DNA from: Perlucidibaca piscinae DSM 21586
Lineage (GTDB): Bacteria; Pseudomonadota; Gammaproteobacteria; Pseudomonadales; Moraxellaceae
DNA: 64,000 nucleotides
NCBI RefSeq assembly: GCF_000420045.1
Contig: NZ_ATUE01000006.1
Span: forward strand, 620,001-684,000
Direction of reading: 5' to 3'
The translations under genes were made by a program, and so were the position numbers. The notes beneath the pieces were generated by a model. It searched no databases. It had not been told where the DNA came from and saw only the letters and a list, made by a program, of their open reading frames with translations. Of this stretch, positions 1-8,944 are shown one piece after another. Each line of letters starts with the position of its first letter. The first letter of the stretch is position 1.

Positions 1-675
1 GTTTCCGGCCAGCAGCACCGCACCGGTATCGACCCGTGTCATCAGCTGCCGGGTCATCCACAGATCACGCGCCACCTGCATGCGGACCATCCCGGCCATG
101 CCGGCGCGTGGCGCCACGCCGCAGTGTCCCGCGATGATTGCCGCTTCCTGCTCGCGCGCAATGTGCGCTGGCAGCTCCCCGGTCGGCAGATAGTCAGCCA
201 GCGCATCCGGCAGCACGCTGGCAAGGCCGTCACGCATCACGCGCAGCGACTCCGTGCGCGAGACATTGCCGGGCAGCACCGGCAGCCGATACCGCAGTGC
301 CAGAGCCAGCACCGGTTCGTAGTGCCTCCAGTCCCAGCCATCGCCACCGGCGGCCCTGATCACGCAGGCCGCGCTGCGACAGGTGGCCATGGCATTCGCC
401 AGATCGGCGGCACGCTCGCGGTCGAACTGCTCCATGACCAGGGCCGGTCGCCAGCCGGCATCCATCTCGGCCTGCAGGCGCTGCAAACGCCGGGCATGAC
501 CCGCCGGGTTGTCATGAATCTCGCCCAGCAGCAGCAGGCGTCCCGGCTGGGCAGCCGGGGCCAGCGCCGGTGAATCGGCGGATGGCGTGAGCTGCGACGG
601 CACCTGCTGCGTACCGGCAGAAACACCACCGGCAAGCAGCAGGCACGACAACAGCAGTCCGGGCAGATGACGCAT
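1..675 (-). CDS. ChaN/Tiki-like haem-binding-family protein, 3' end outside window
   Basis: Partial gene: the reading frame opens at an ATG at 675 on the minus strand and runs off the left edge without a stop (225 codons visible). The N terminus is a hydrophobic export signal ending near Ala20. A GEIHDN motif at residues 51-56 followed by a nearby His is the signature of the ChaN / haem-binding-uptake (Tiki-like) family. Further along are a MEQFDRE segment and an HCGVAPRAG segment followed by an RDLWM stretch, as in ChaN proteins. Family members are outer-membrane or periplasmic proteins linked to iron or haem acquisition. It diverges from gloA. The family call rests on motifs and the substrate is unknown. 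Confidence 0.8.
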   Translation of the reverse strand, partial: MRHLPGLLLSCLLLAGGVSAGTQQVPSQLTPSADSPALAPAAQPGRLLLLGEIHDNPAGHARRLQRLQAEMDAGWRPALVMEQFDRERAADLANAMATCRSAACVIRAAGGDGWDWRHYEPVLALALRYRLPVLPGNVSRTESLRVMRDGLASVLPDALADYLPTGELPAHIAREQEAAIIAGHCGVAPRAGMAGMVRMQVARDLWMTRQLMTRVDTGAVLLAGN

Positions 676-733
676 CCATGACCTCGTCGGACCAAGCAGT
701 CTATAATGCTCGCTGAAAAACCGGAGATTCGTC

Positions 734-1153
734 ATGAAATACCTGCACACCATGGTCCGCGTCACTGACGTCGAGCAGTCGCTGAACTTCTACCGCGACG
801 CGCTCGGTCTGGACATCGTGCACCGCAAGGACTATCCGCAGGGACGCTTCACCCTGATCTACCTGGCCGCCCCTGGCGATCACGACGCCCAGATCGAGCT
901 GACCCACAACTGGGATCCGGAAACCTACACCGGCGGTCGCAACTTCGGCCACGTCGCCTATGCCGTCGATGACATCTACGCCACCTGTGCCCGCCTGCAG
1001 GCGCATGGTGTCGCCATCCTGCGCCCGCCACGTGACGGTCACATGGCATTCGTGCGCTCGCCGGACGGCATTTCGGTGGAGCTGCTGCAGCGTGGCGAGC
1101 CGCTGCCGCCCCGGGAGCCCTGGCAGTCCATGGGCAACACCGGAACCTGGTGA
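734..1153 (+). CDS. gloA: Lactoylglutathione lyase (glyoxalase I)
   Basis: Cytosolic enzyme isomerising the methylglyoxal-glutathione hemithioacetal to S-lactoylglutathione, the first step of the glyoxalase detoxification pathway. The 139 residues are the usual size of the short Ni-dependent bacterial form. The four metal ligands can be placed: His5 (HTMVRV), Glu55 (IELTHNW), His73 (FGHVAYAV) and Glu116 (ISVELLQ). The start is the ATG giving MKYLHTM, typical of the family. The gene is convergent with the methyltransferase-like gene that ends one base after its stop. Confidence 0.96.
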   Translation: MKYLHTMVRVTDVEQSLNFYRDALGLDIVHRKDYPQGRFTLIYLAAPGDHDAQIELTHNWDPETYTGGRNFGHVAYAVDDIYATCARLQAHGVAILRPPRDGHMAFVRSPDGISVELLQRGEPLPPREPWQSMGNTGTW

Positions 1154-1154
1154 A

Positions 1155-2060
1155 TCAGGCCAGTCGCTGCAGCACCGTCACCACCCGCCGACTGCCGGGA
1201 TAGAGCCAGGGATCCTCGACGACCGCGCATGACAGCAGACGATGCGGCAACTCGCAGGCCTGCCAGTGCGCGGCCTGCGCGTCGGCCTCGAGCTCGTTCA
1301 GATGCACGCAGAGCAGCAGGCCGCCCGGAGCCAGCAGCGACAGCACATGCGCTGCCATGGCCCGGGGCTGGAAATGCCGGTCAGGCAAGCCCCAGCGCTG
1401 GTGCGGGCGCGCGAACACGAAGGGCATCAGCCAGGTGATCAGCGCATGACGACCGGTGTGCGCCAGCACGTCCCCGGCCAGGTAGCGCGTCTGTGCCGCT
1501 GACACGCCGGTGGCGGACAGCAGCGACTGACACCAGGTCATCAAGGCCTGGCCATAATCGACACGGCGCCGCCCATCACGGTAACGACGGCCGGCGTCCA
1601 GCTCGATGGCATCCAGCTGCAGGACCGTCGCCGCCATTTGCGCAGCCTGCGCGGCCAGGAACGTGGCCCAGCCGGGCATGACCGCCGCATTCTTGGTTCC
1701 CACGTCGAGTGTGGCCAGCATCGCATCAGGCGCACCTGCCTGCAGCGTCCACCAGTCCGGTGTCATCCACGGACGCAGATGGCCGTCGGCCAGCCACAGC
1801 AGGGTCAGACTGTCCGCGCTGATGACATCCGGGAGACCGGCTGGCCATTGCGACAGCGCCGGGTACTGCGCACACAGCCTGGCATGCTCGGCCTCCGCGC
1901 GACGGCGAGCCTGCGGCAAGCGCGCAGGCAGCGCTGGAAAGGCGCGCTGCCAGTCCGCCCAGTCCGCCGGGACAGGACGCGGCAAGATGGCTGACTGACG
2001 ACGCTGGAACTGCCAGTCGCGCCAGCGGGCACGCAGTCTCTCCGGCAGGGACACGCTCAT
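1155..2060 (-). CDS. Putative SAM-dependent methyltransferase-like protein
   Basis: Protein of 301 residues from the ATG at 2060, which overlaps the stop of the upstream gene as ATGA, so the two are probably translationally coupled. An open frame extends 7 codons further upstream but lies inside the neighbour. Features resembling a Rossmann methyltransferase are a LDVGTKNAA segment (motif I-like), an acidic LDAIELDAG strand, and a C-terminal SLLAPGGLLLCV strand typical after the catalytic region. The N-terminal 90 residues are rich in Arg, Ala and Trp. No substrate can be suggested. I infer a methyltransferase-fold protein of unknown role. Confidence 0.6.
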   Translation of the reverse strand: MSVSLPERLRARWRDWQFQRRQSAILPRPVPADWADWQRAFPALPARLPQARRRAEAEHARLCAQYPALSQWPAGLPDVISADSLTLLWLADGHLRPWMTPDWWTLQAGAPDAMLATLDVGTKNAAVMPGWATFLAAQAAQMAATVLQLDAIELDAGRRYRDGRRRVDYGQALMTWCQSLLSATGVSAAQTRYLAGDVLAHTGRHALITWLMPFVFARPHQRWGLPDRHFQPRAMAAHVLSLLAPGGLLLCVHLNELEADAQAAHWQACELPHRLLSCAVVEDPWLYPGSRRVVTVLQRLA

Positions 2061-2287
2061 TGCCAGCCCTGCTTCCAGCACTGCTCGTCCGTCAGCAGTC
2101 GCCAGGCAATGCGCTGGGTGCGGCGTGTCAGCACCGCCTGCAGCATGACCTCGGTCACGGGCTGCGAGGGATCATCCGGCAACACCAGTTCGGTGACCAG
2201 AAAGTGCTTTTCGCGATCGCGTGGGCTGACCGCTGTCCATTTGCTCAGCCTGAGCTTGGCGGGATTGAGGCGACGTCTGGCGTGCAT
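2057..2287 (-). CDS. Small Trp-rich conserved protein (TIGR02450 / DUF2389-like)
   Basis: A 76-residue protein. The frame is open further upstream (to 2479), but the ATG at 2287 has a GGAG eight bases before it and gives the usual N terminus of the family, MHARRRLNPAKL. Recognisable blocks are LLSKWTAV-like, EKHFLVTELV, TEVMLQAVLTRR and a Trp-rich tail ending in WKQGWQ. These small cytosolic proteins are widespread in proteobacteria and have no established function. Its stop overlaps the start of the methyltransferase-like gene (ATGA), so the pair is likely one transcript. Confidence 0.8.
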   Translation of the reverse strand: MHARRRLNPAKLRLSKWTAVSPRDREKHFLVTELVLPDDPSQPVTEVMLQAVLTRRTQRIAWRLLTDEQCWKQGWQ

Positions 2288-2481
2288 GCCGCTGGCTCCG
2301 GAAAAATGCAGGTCCATGGTAGAGCCCGGCGCCACGACCTGCCACTGCACGCGCGCAGCAGCTGCATCCGCCACTCGTCGGATACTGAAGTCACCCCAGC
2401 TAAAATGACAAATGTCGGCTTTAAAGATGACGCCGTTCCCTGTAAAAAGGCATCTCGAATAAAAACAGCGTGAGCGCACTC

Positions 2482-3519
2482 ATGTCCCGACACCTGCTTC
2501 TCCCCACCCTGATCGCCACCACCGCCCTCGCCGCCCAGCCCGCCTTCGCGCAGCAGAAGCTCTGCGTGTATGACCTGCTCGGCAGTGCCGGCGACATCGC
2601 CAACATGTCGCGTGACTACGCCGTCGCCGCCAAGACCATGGGCGCCGACATCAAGGTGCAGGCCTACACCGATGAACGGGTGGCCACCCAGGACCTGCTC
2701 GCCGGCCAGTGCGATGCCGTCTTCGCCACCGGCCTGCGTACCCGCCAGTTCAATCCGACCGCTGCCGCCATCGACTCGCTGGGTGCCGGCACCCTGCTGC
2801 GTGACGGCAAGGTCGACATGAACGGCAGCTACGAGGTGGTGCGCAAGACCATCCAGACCTTCAGCTCCCCGGCCGCCGCCAAGCTGATGACCAAGGGCAA
2901 CTTCGAGGTCGCCGGCGTGATCCCGTTCGGCACCGCCTACCCGGTCGTCAACGACCGCAACATCAAGACGGTCGAGGCACTGGCCGGCAAGCGCATCGCC
3001 TCGTTCGACTATGACAAGGCACAAGCCGTGATGATCCAGCGCATCGGTGCGCAGCCGGTGTCGGCCGACATCACCAACTTCGCCAGCAAGTTCAACAACG
3101 GTTCCGTGGACTTCATCGCCGCTCCGGCTGCCGCCTACCGACCGCTCGAATTGCACAAGGGCATCGGCACCAAGGGCGCGATCAACCGCTTCCCCATCCT
3201 GATCCTGTCCTACCAGCTGATCATCAATCCGTCGAAATTTCCCGAGGGCTTCGGCCAGAAGTCGCGTGCCTACTGGCTGAGCCAGTTCGATCGCGCCATG
3301 GCGCTGGTGAAGAAGGCCGAACGAGACGTGCCGGCCAATGTCTGGGGCGATCTGACCCCGGAGAACATGATCAAGTACACCATCATGCTGCGTGAGGCGC
3401 GCGTCGACATCGCCGAGCGCGGCATGTACGACAAGCAGGGCCTGAAGATCATGAAGCGCGTGCGCTGCAGCCTCAGCCCGGCCGACTCGGAATGCGCCAG
3501 CAACAGCGAAAACTGGTGA
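2482..3519 (+). CDS. AdeT1/2-like periplasmic putative solute-binding protein
   Basis: Exported protein with a cleavable signal peptide (MSRHLLLPTLIATTALAAQP, then AFA before the mature QQKL). I prefer the ATG at 2482; a GTG at 2470 is possible and adds four residues. The mature part alternates hydrophobic strands and Gly-rich loops like a type II periplasmic binding protein, and resembles the Moraxellaceae AdeT1/AdeT2 family, originally linked to drug efflux but built like a TRAP-type extracellular binding protein. No membrane partner lies beside it. The ligand is unknown. A strong terminator follows immediately. Confidence 0.7.
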   Translation: MSRHLLLPTLIATTALAAQPAFAQQKLCVYDLLGSAGDIANMSRDYAVAAKTMGADIKVQAYTDERVATQDLLAGQCDAVFATGLRTRQFNPTAAAIDSLGAGTLLRDGKVDMNGSYEVVRKTIQTFSSPAAAKLMTKGNFEVAGVIPFGTAYPVVNDRNIKTVEALAGKRIASFDYDKAQAVMIQRIGAQPVSADITNFASKFNNGSVDFIAAPAAAYRPLELHKGIGTKGAINRFPILILSYQLIINPSKFPEGFGQKSRAYWLSQFDRAMALVKKAERDVPANVWGDLTPENMIKYTIMLREARVDIAERGMYDKQGLKIMKRVRCSLSPADSECASNSENW

Positions 3520-3541
3520 CACCCTCCTCTGCGTGAGTGTT

Positions 3542-3565
3542 GGGCGCCTTCGGGCGCCCTTTTTT
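3542..3565 (+). terminator. Rho-independent terminator with UUCG loop
   Basis: A perfect 7-bp stem (GGGCGCC at 3542-3548, GGCGCCC at 3553-3559) encloses a TTCG tetraloop and is followed by six T (3560-3565). It sits 23 bases after the stop of the solute-binding protein gene and should end that transcript. Confidence 0.93.
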
Positions 3566-3670
3566 ATGGGCCCGCATGCGCGTTATCATGACAAACGTCG
3601 GATGCGTCATCGTCAAAACGCCTCCGGGACACCATAACAAGAACACCAAGCCCCGTCCGCGAGACCTGCC

Positions 3671-4999
3671 ATGCCCCGCCCCCTGCCCCGAACACGTTCC
3701 GTTGCCCTGACCGCCGCGCTGCTCGCCATCGCTCTCGTCGCCTGCAGCGAATCCGACAACACCCCTGCCGGCAACACGACCGCAACCGGCAACTCGTCCG
3801 CCCAGACCCGACCTGACGTTCCACCCGCCATTGCCGCGAACACGCGCGAGGTGCTGGTGGTCAGCAACAACTGGGACGGTACCGCCGACTTCGTCGAGGC
3901 CGGCAGCTACAAGCGTCTGCTGCGCCTCAACATCATTCCGGACAAGGCCGAACGCCTGCGCGAGATCCAGTCCTCGCCCGACCGCTACGGCTTCTACCTG
4001 GCCATCCAGCAGCTGATTGGCGAGGGCAACGACCAGTACGTCGACGACAGCTACACCTCGCCGGACGGCAAGTTCCTCTACGTGTCGCGCCCGAGCTTCG
4101 CCGATGTCGTCGCCTTTGACCTGGCCACCCGGAACATCGTCTGGCGCACACCGATGGAGGGCTACCGCTCCGACCACATGGCGCTCTCGCCGGACGGCCG
4201 CCAGCTTGCCGTCTCCGACTCCACCGCCAACAAGGTGCAGATCATCGACGTGCGCGACGGCAAGGTGCTGGGCGCCTTCGAGTCCGGCGACCAGCCGCAC
4301 GAGAACACCTACTCCGCCGACGGCAAGCGCATCTTCCATGCCAGCATCGGCACCGTGTACACGCCGCTGGACCAGGTCATCTTCGACAAGACCAAGGGCA
4401 AGCGCTATTTCCAGGTGGTCGATACCGCCACCAACACCGTGCTGAAACGGGTCGACATCGCCCAGAAGCTGCGTGAAGCCGGCTATCCCGACTTCAGCTC
4501 GGCCGTGCGCCCCATGGCCATCTCGCCGGACGAGAACCGCTTCTACCTGCAGCTGTCGTTCTTCCACGGCTTCGTCGAGTACGACCTCGCGCAGGACCGC
4601 ATCGTGCGCGTGGTGCCGCTGCCCAAGGTCACCACCGAGCCGCGCGAGAACTACCAGCTCGACTCCGCCCACCACGGTCTCGCCATCACGCCGGATGGCA
4701 AGACCTTGTGCGCGGCCGGCACCATGGACGGCTATGCAGCGCTGGTCGACACCGCCAGTACCGAGCACCGGCTCGTGCAGGTCGGGCCCAAGCCTTACTG
4801 GTCGACCACCAGCAGCGACGGCACGCTGTGCTACGTCTCGATCAGCGAAGAGGATGCCGTGGCCGTCATCGACTACCGAACCGCCCAGCTGATCGGCAAG
4901 TTCCCGGTCGGGGACCACCCGCAGCGCATGCGCACCGGCCGTCTGGCGAAGACTGCCGTGCGTGAGGAGACGGCGCTGCTCAACACGTCGGCGCGCTGA
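3671..4999 (+). CDS. YncE-like beta-propeller lipoprotein
   Basis: Exported protein of 442 residues. The signal peptide ends in a lipobox, LVAC with Cys25, so it should be lipid-anchored. A Thr/Ala/Asn-rich linker (about 27-55) precedes repeated propeller blades with the SPDG(R/K) turns typical of YVTN/YncE-type repeats (for example SPDGKFLYVS, SPDGRQLAVSD, TPDGKTLCAAG). These propellers usually mediate binding; some bind DNA or metal or act near cell-wall enzymes. No catalytic motif is visible. It is convergent with the HDAC-like gene three bases downstream. Confidence 0.75.
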   Translation: MPRPLPRTRSVALTAALLAIALVACSESDNTPAGNTTATGNSSAQTRPDVPPAIAANTREVLVVSNNWDGTADFVEAGSYKRLLRLNIIPDKAERLREIQSSPDRYGFYLAIQQLIGEGNDQYVDDSYTSPDGKFLYVSRPSFADVVAFDLATRNIVWRTPMEGYRSDHMALSPDGRQLAVSDSTANKVQIIDVRDGKVLGAFESGDQPHENTYSADGKRIFHASIGTVYTPLDQVIFDKTKGKRYFQVVDTATNTVLKRVDIAQKLREAGYPDFSSAVRPMAISPDENRFYLQLSFFHGFVEYDLAQDRIVRVVPLPKVTTEPRENYQLDSAHHGLAITPDGKTLCAAGTMDGYAALVDTASTEHRLVQVGPKPYWSTTSSDGTLCYVSISEEDAVAVIDYRTAQLIGKFPVGDHPQRMRTGRLAKTAVREETALLNTSAR

Positions 5000-5002
5000 G
5001 AC

Positions 5003-5929
5003 TCAGGGCCGCCCGTAGCGCGGCCATAGCGCCGATGCCGCCCGGTGCAGGAAGGCGTGCCGATGTGCGACCTTGGCCGGGTCGCGGTCATAGCCGCCAC
5101 CCAGCACCCCCGCCACCGGAATGCCGTCCTGCAGGCAGCGTGACAACACCAGGTGATCACGTGCCGCCAGGCCGGCATCGCTGAGCATCAGATAGCCCAG
5201 ACCATCGTCGGCGTGAACGTCGACGCCGGCATCCAGCAACACCAACTCCGGGTGGAAACGCTTCAGCGCCTCGTCCAGTTCAACCGCCAGCACCGCCAGA
5301 TAGCCGTCATCATCGAGGCCGTTGGGCAGACCGACATCGCGGCTGCTGACCGCCTTGCGCGCCGGGAAGTTCTTCTCGCAATGCAGTGACAGCGTGAACA
5401 CGCCGGGGTTGCCGGCGAGCAGTCGCGCGGTGCCGTCGCCCTGATGCACATCGCAATCAACGATCAGGATGCGCCGTGCCTCGCCACTGGCCAGCAGAGC
5501 GCGGGCGGTCACCGCCAGGTCGTTGAGGGCGCAGAAGCCGGAGCCGGCATCGCGATGGGCATGGTGAGTACCACCGGCGAGATGGCAGGCCAGGCCATGA
5601 CGCAACGCCAGCCTCGCTGTCAGCAGCGTGCCGCCGACCTCGTGCAGGGTGCGCGTCACCAGCGCCGGGCTCCAGGGCAGCCCCAGGCGCCGTCCCTCCT
5701 GGAAGGTCAGCGTGCCGGTCACGAAGCGCTGCAGGTAGTCCGGGCAGTGCGTCAGCGCCAGCACCTCACCCGGGCAGGCGTCCGGACGATGCAGATTGTC
5801 GTCGCCCAGCAGTCCTTCCGCCCGCAGCAGGTCATGCAGCAGGCGGAACTTGGCCATGGGGAAGCGGTGGTTGTCCGGAAACGGGAAGCTGTAGCAGTCG
5901 TGGTAGACTAGGGGCAGGCGCGTCGTCAT
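5003..5929 (-). CDS. Histone-deacetylase-superfamily (class III/AcuC-like) deacetylase
   Basis: Zinc-dependent deacetylase of the arginase/HDAC fold, 308 residues. Visible signatures are the N-terminal YHDCYSFPFPDNHRFPM substrate-loop segment, the GGTHHAHRD His pair, the metal-site DCDVHQGDGTA motif and a further DAGVDVHADD aspartate. Bacterial members remove acetyl groups from small amines or proteins. It follows the amidohydrolase gene on the same strand with a 12-base gap, so both are probably co-transcribed. That context suggests catabolism of an acylated or acetylated amine, which is inference. Confidence 0.88.
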   Translation of the reverse strand: MTTRLPLVYHDCYSFPFPDNHRFPMAKFRLLHDLLRAEGLLGDDNLHRPDACPGEVLALTHCPDYLQRFVTGTLTFQEGRRLGLPWSPALVTRTLHEVGGTLLTARLALRHGLACHLAGGTHHAHRDAGSGFCALNDLAVTARALLASGEARRILIVDCDVHQGDGTARLLAGNPGVFTLSLHCEKNFPARKAVSSRDVGLPNGLDDDGYLAVLAVELDEALKRFHPELVLLDAGVDVHADDGLGYLMLSDAGLAARDHLVLSRCLQDGIPVAGVLGGGYDRDPAKVAHRHAFLHRAASALWPRYGRP

Positions 5930-5941
5930 GCCCCGATCATG

Positions 5942-7690
5942 TCATGAACCCCGCGCCGGCAGGAACTGGCCGAAGCCCTGCTGATGCCCCAGCTCGGGCA
6001 CCACCTCGCCATCGACCACGGCCGCGCGGCCATTGATGAACACCTGCTCCACGATGCCCGGGTTGCGATTGACCAGGCGCTGCAGGCCGAAGTTCTCCAT
6101 CTCGGCCCAGTGCACCTGCTCGAGATTCTGGGCAAAGCCGGCGGGGTCCAGCACCACGAGATCGGCGCGATCCCCCTCGCGGATGCGACCGGCCTCGATG
6201 CCAAACCACTCGCCCTGCTCGCCGGTCACGCGCCACACCGCGCGCTCGTCGCTCATCACCGGGTCGGACTCGGCCTGCGAGCCATGCACCATCTTCAGGA
6301 AGCGCAGCGGCAGGTTGTAGAAGGCCATGTTGCGGATGTGCGCGCCGGCATCCGAGAAGGTGATCAGCGTGCGCGGATCCTGTGCCATCGCGCGAACCGC
6401 CTGCGGCCGGTGGTTGCCGACCGTGGTGTACCAGCGCAGCGAGCGGCCGAACTCGACCACGAGATCGAGGAACAGGTCCACCACGTGCACCGAGCGCTCG
6501 CGCGCGATGTCGGCGAAATTGCGTCCGACCAGGCTGCGGTCCGGGCAGTCGAGCACGATGGCGTCGCCGAAGTCGCGCTGCCAGACGCGCGGGCTGAGCT
6601 TCTCGCCGTAGAACTTGCGGAAGTTGCGGCGGTAGCTCTCGTCCTTGAGCAGCGCATTGCGTTCGACCTGGTCGCGCAGATCCAGTGCCATCTCGCCCGC
6701 CCCGAACTCCTCGAAGAACACCACGTCGATGCCATCGGCATAGACCGTGAACGGCGTCGGCAGGAACTGCCAGCGGAAATTGCCGCCGAGGGCGTTGATG
6801 AATCGCGACACCAGCTGCGCCATCGGGCGCACGGTGCGGTTGCCCTTGAGCTCGATGAGCGCGATCAGGGTCATCTTCAGCGGCTTGCGCAGCCAGCCCA
6901 GCGCGGCGCCGACATACTCGAAGATCAGCAGCGGATTGGCGGCATTGGGCGCGCCCTGATGGATGCGTCCGCGCCGGCGCAGGATGCGGTTGAAGCGACC
7001 GAGCTCGCGCAGGCGGGCATAGGTGCTGGGCAGGCTCTTGGACCACTCGCGGTCGCCGTCGATCTTGTCCCAGGTCAGGCGCATGGTCGACATGCCGAGG
7101 AAGCCGGCATCCAGCGCCTCCTCCAGCATCTTCTCCATGTGCGTCATCTCGGCCTCGGTCGGCACGATGGCGCGGTCGGTGGCACGGTGCAGGCCCATGG
7201 TCGACACGCGCAGGTCGCTGTGCCCCAGGAAGGAAATCAGGTTGGGCCCCAGCGGCAGGCCGGACACGTAATCGACCCACTCGCGCGGCCTCTTCCAGGT
7301 CTTCTTCTGCTGCAGGATGGGCAGCACCTTTTCGCGCGGCACGGTCTCGACCCGGGTGAAGATGTCGGAGGCATCCTCGGCATCGCTGCACACCATGCTG
7401 AGCGAGCAACTGCCGACCAGCACCGTGGTGACGCCGTGGCGCACCGACTCCGACAGCGACGGAGCCACCATCAGTTCGGCATCGTAATGGGTGTGGGTGT
7501 CAATGAAGCCGGGGGTGATCCACTTGTCACGCGCATCAATCACACGGAGCGCCAGCGCCGGATCCAGCGGCTGCTCACTGACCGTGGCGATGCGCCCGTT
7601 GGCAATCGCGAGATCGCGGATGGCCGAGGGGCCGCCGGTACCATCGAAGTAGCGTCCACGCTGAATCAGCACGTCATAGATCGCGGTCAT
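5942..7690 (-). CDS. N-acyl-D-amino-acid deacylase-like amidohydrolase
   Basis: Metal-dependent hydrolase of 582 residues in the D-aminoacylase branch of the amidohydrolase superfamily. The N-terminal small beta domain precedes GFIDTHTHYD, the HxH metal motif. A late FSDAGAHIRNM block holds the catalytic Asp region, and the C terminus returns to the beta domain (REGDRADLVVLDP). It most likely cleaves an N-acyl amide bond in the cytosol. It is first in a two-gene unit with the HDAC-like gene and diverges from an AraC-type regulator, its probable controller. Substrate not predictable. Confidence 0.85.
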   Translation of the reverse strand: MTAIYDVLIQRGRYFDGTGGPSAIRDLAIANGRIATVSEQPLDPALALRVIDARDKWITPGFIDTHTHYDAELMVAPSLSESVRHGVTTVLVGSCSLSMVCSDAEDASDIFTRVETVPREKVLPILQQKKTWKRPREWVDYVSGLPLGPNLISFLGHSDLRVSTMGLHRATDRAIVPTEAEMTHMEKMLEEALDAGFLGMSTMRLTWDKIDGDREWSKSLPSTYARLRELGRFNRILRRRGRIHQGAPNAANPLLIFEYVGAALGWLRKPLKMTLIALIELKGNRTVRPMAQLVSRFINALGGNFRWQFLPTPFTVYADGIDVVFFEEFGAGEMALDLRDQVERNALLKDESYRRNFRKFYGEKLSPRVWQRDFGDAIVLDCPDRSLVGRNFADIARERSVHVVDLFLDLVVEFGRSLRWYTTVGNHRPQAVRAMAQDPRTLITFSDAGAHIRNMAFYNLPLRFLKMVHGSQAESDPVMSDERAVWRVTGEQGEWFGIEAGRIREGDRADLVVLDPAGFAQNLEQVHWAEMENFGLQRLVNRNPGIVEQVFINGRAAVVDGEVVPELGHQQGFGQFLPARGS

Positions 7691-7797
7691 GCCAGGTCTC
7701 CGGTTCTTGTTCTGTGATAACTGGACAATAACCGGCGTGACCCGCCAGTATTTGACAAATCACGAGTCCTTGACGAAAAAATCAGCGAGTCAACCGC
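7691..7797. promoter_or_regulatory. Divergent control region between amidohydrolase and AraC-type regulator
   Basis: A 107-bp AT-richer spacer between two divergent starts. A TTGACA at 7752-7757 could be a -35 element for the regulator, without a convincing -10. An inverted pair TTGAC (7770-7774) / GTCAA (7789-7793) lies just before the regulator start. Binding of the AraC-type protein here is inferred from the arrangement. Confidence 0.4.
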
Positions 7798-8898
7798 ATG
7801 CGCTACATCGCTCGCAGTGGCGGGCTGCTCGGCTATGCCGATCTGGTGCGCCAGCACGGCGGCAATCCGCTGCAGCTGCTCGACGACATCGGTCTGCCCG
7901 CGCAGGTGCTGACCAGCCCTGACCTCTACATTCCCTATCAGCGCATGGCCGAGCTCATGGAACACAGCGCCGCGCAGCTGCGAGCACCCGGCTTTGGTGT
8001 AGCACTGGGGCAGCGCCAGGGCCTGGACGTGGTAGGCGCCCTCGCCAGCCACCTCTGTCGCGAGAGCCACATCGCCAGCGCCATGATGGTGCTGCAGCGC
8101 CACCTCGGCTTTCATGCCCGCGGCATCGAAATGACGGTGACCGTGCAGGATGACGCGCTGGAGATACGCCTGGACCTGGCCTTCCAGCACCGCCAGCCCA
8201 GCCACCAGCTCATGGCGCTCAGCCTGTCCCTGCTCGACAAGGGTCTGCGCGACCTGCAACACGATCACCTGCCGCCACGGAACGTGCGCATGAGCGGCCC
8301 GCCACCCGCCGGCGACTCGGCAACGCGCTACCACGACGTGTTCCGCTGCCCGGTACGGTTTAATGCCGAGTGCAATGCCGTGATCTACCCGGCGGCCCTG
8401 CTGCTGCAGCCGGTACAGGTCGCACCAGACCTGCAGGCTCGTCTGGCACGACTATGGCGGGATGACTGGTCACAGCCCAGCACGGTCTCCCTGATCACCC
8501 AGGTCGAGCGTGCGATCTCGGCGCTGCTGCCCACTGGAGAGTGCCGACTCGATACCGTGGCCAATCTGGTCGGCCTGCATCCGCGCACTCTGCAAGAACA
8601 GCTGAAAGCCTGTGAAAACTCCTTCACGCACACGCTTGAACGCGTACGCCATGACCTCGCCTGCCAGCACCTGTGCAACAGCGATATCCGCCTCACGCGT
8701 CTCGCCCTGGATCTGGGCTATGCCGATGTCGCCGTGTTCAGTCGCGCCTTCCGGCGCTGGAGCGGACAATCGCCGAGGCGATGGCGCCAGGACAATCGCA
8801 ACATTCAACTGAACGCTCAACTACAAAATCGTCACGCAGGCACGTCACAAACAGGCTGCTCGGACAGATCTATCATGGTAGATTTAACCGACATATGA
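7798..8898 (+). CDS. AraC-family transcriptional regulator (OruR-like)
   Basis: A 366-residue regulator. The N-terminal ~200 residues match the ligand-sensing domain of the OruR/ArgR-type AraC group (MRYIARSGGLLGYADLVRQH start, typical length). The C-terminal ~100 residues carry the double helix-turn-helix, including the second recognition unit RLALDLGYADVAVFSRAFRR followed by WSGQSPRRWR. It diverges from the amidohydrolase/deacetylase unit, which suggests it activates those genes in response to their substrate. The downstream response-regulator gene starts 47 bases later on the same strand. Confidence 0.9.
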   Translation: MRYIARSGGLLGYADLVRQHGGNPLQLLDDIGLPAQVLTSPDLYIPYQRMAELMEHSAAQLRAPGFGVALGQRQGLDVVGALASHLCRESHIASAMMVLQRHLGFHARGIEMTVTVQDDALEIRLDLAFQHRQPSHQLMALSLSLLDKGLRDLQHDHLPPRNVRMSGPPPAGDSATRYHDVFRCPVRFNAECNAVIYPAALLLQPVQVAPDLQARLARLWRDDWSQPSTVSLITQVERAISALLPTGECRLDTVANLVGLHPRTLQEQLKACENSFTHTLERVRHDLACQHLCNSDIRLTRLALDLGYADVAVFSRAFRRWSGQSPRRWRQDNRNIQLNAQLQNRHAGTSQTGCSDRSIMVDLTDI

Positions 8899-8944
8899 CT
8901 GATTGATGCGCCTGGATGCGCAACCACAACACAGGAAGGAAAGG

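Noticed and set aside
2288..2479. N-terminal extension of the Trp-rich protein
   Set aside because: The extension has no resemblance to the family and the ATG at 2287 has a good ribosome-binding site.
3473..4918. Long open frame (481 codons) on the minus strand
   Set aside because: It is antisense to the propeller lipoprotein gene, which has a signal peptide, lipobox and repeat structure; the antisense product has no recognisable domain and biased composition.
5984..7717. Long plus-strand frame (577 codons)
   Set aside because: Mirror of the amidohydrolase gene, whose metal motifs establish the real strand.
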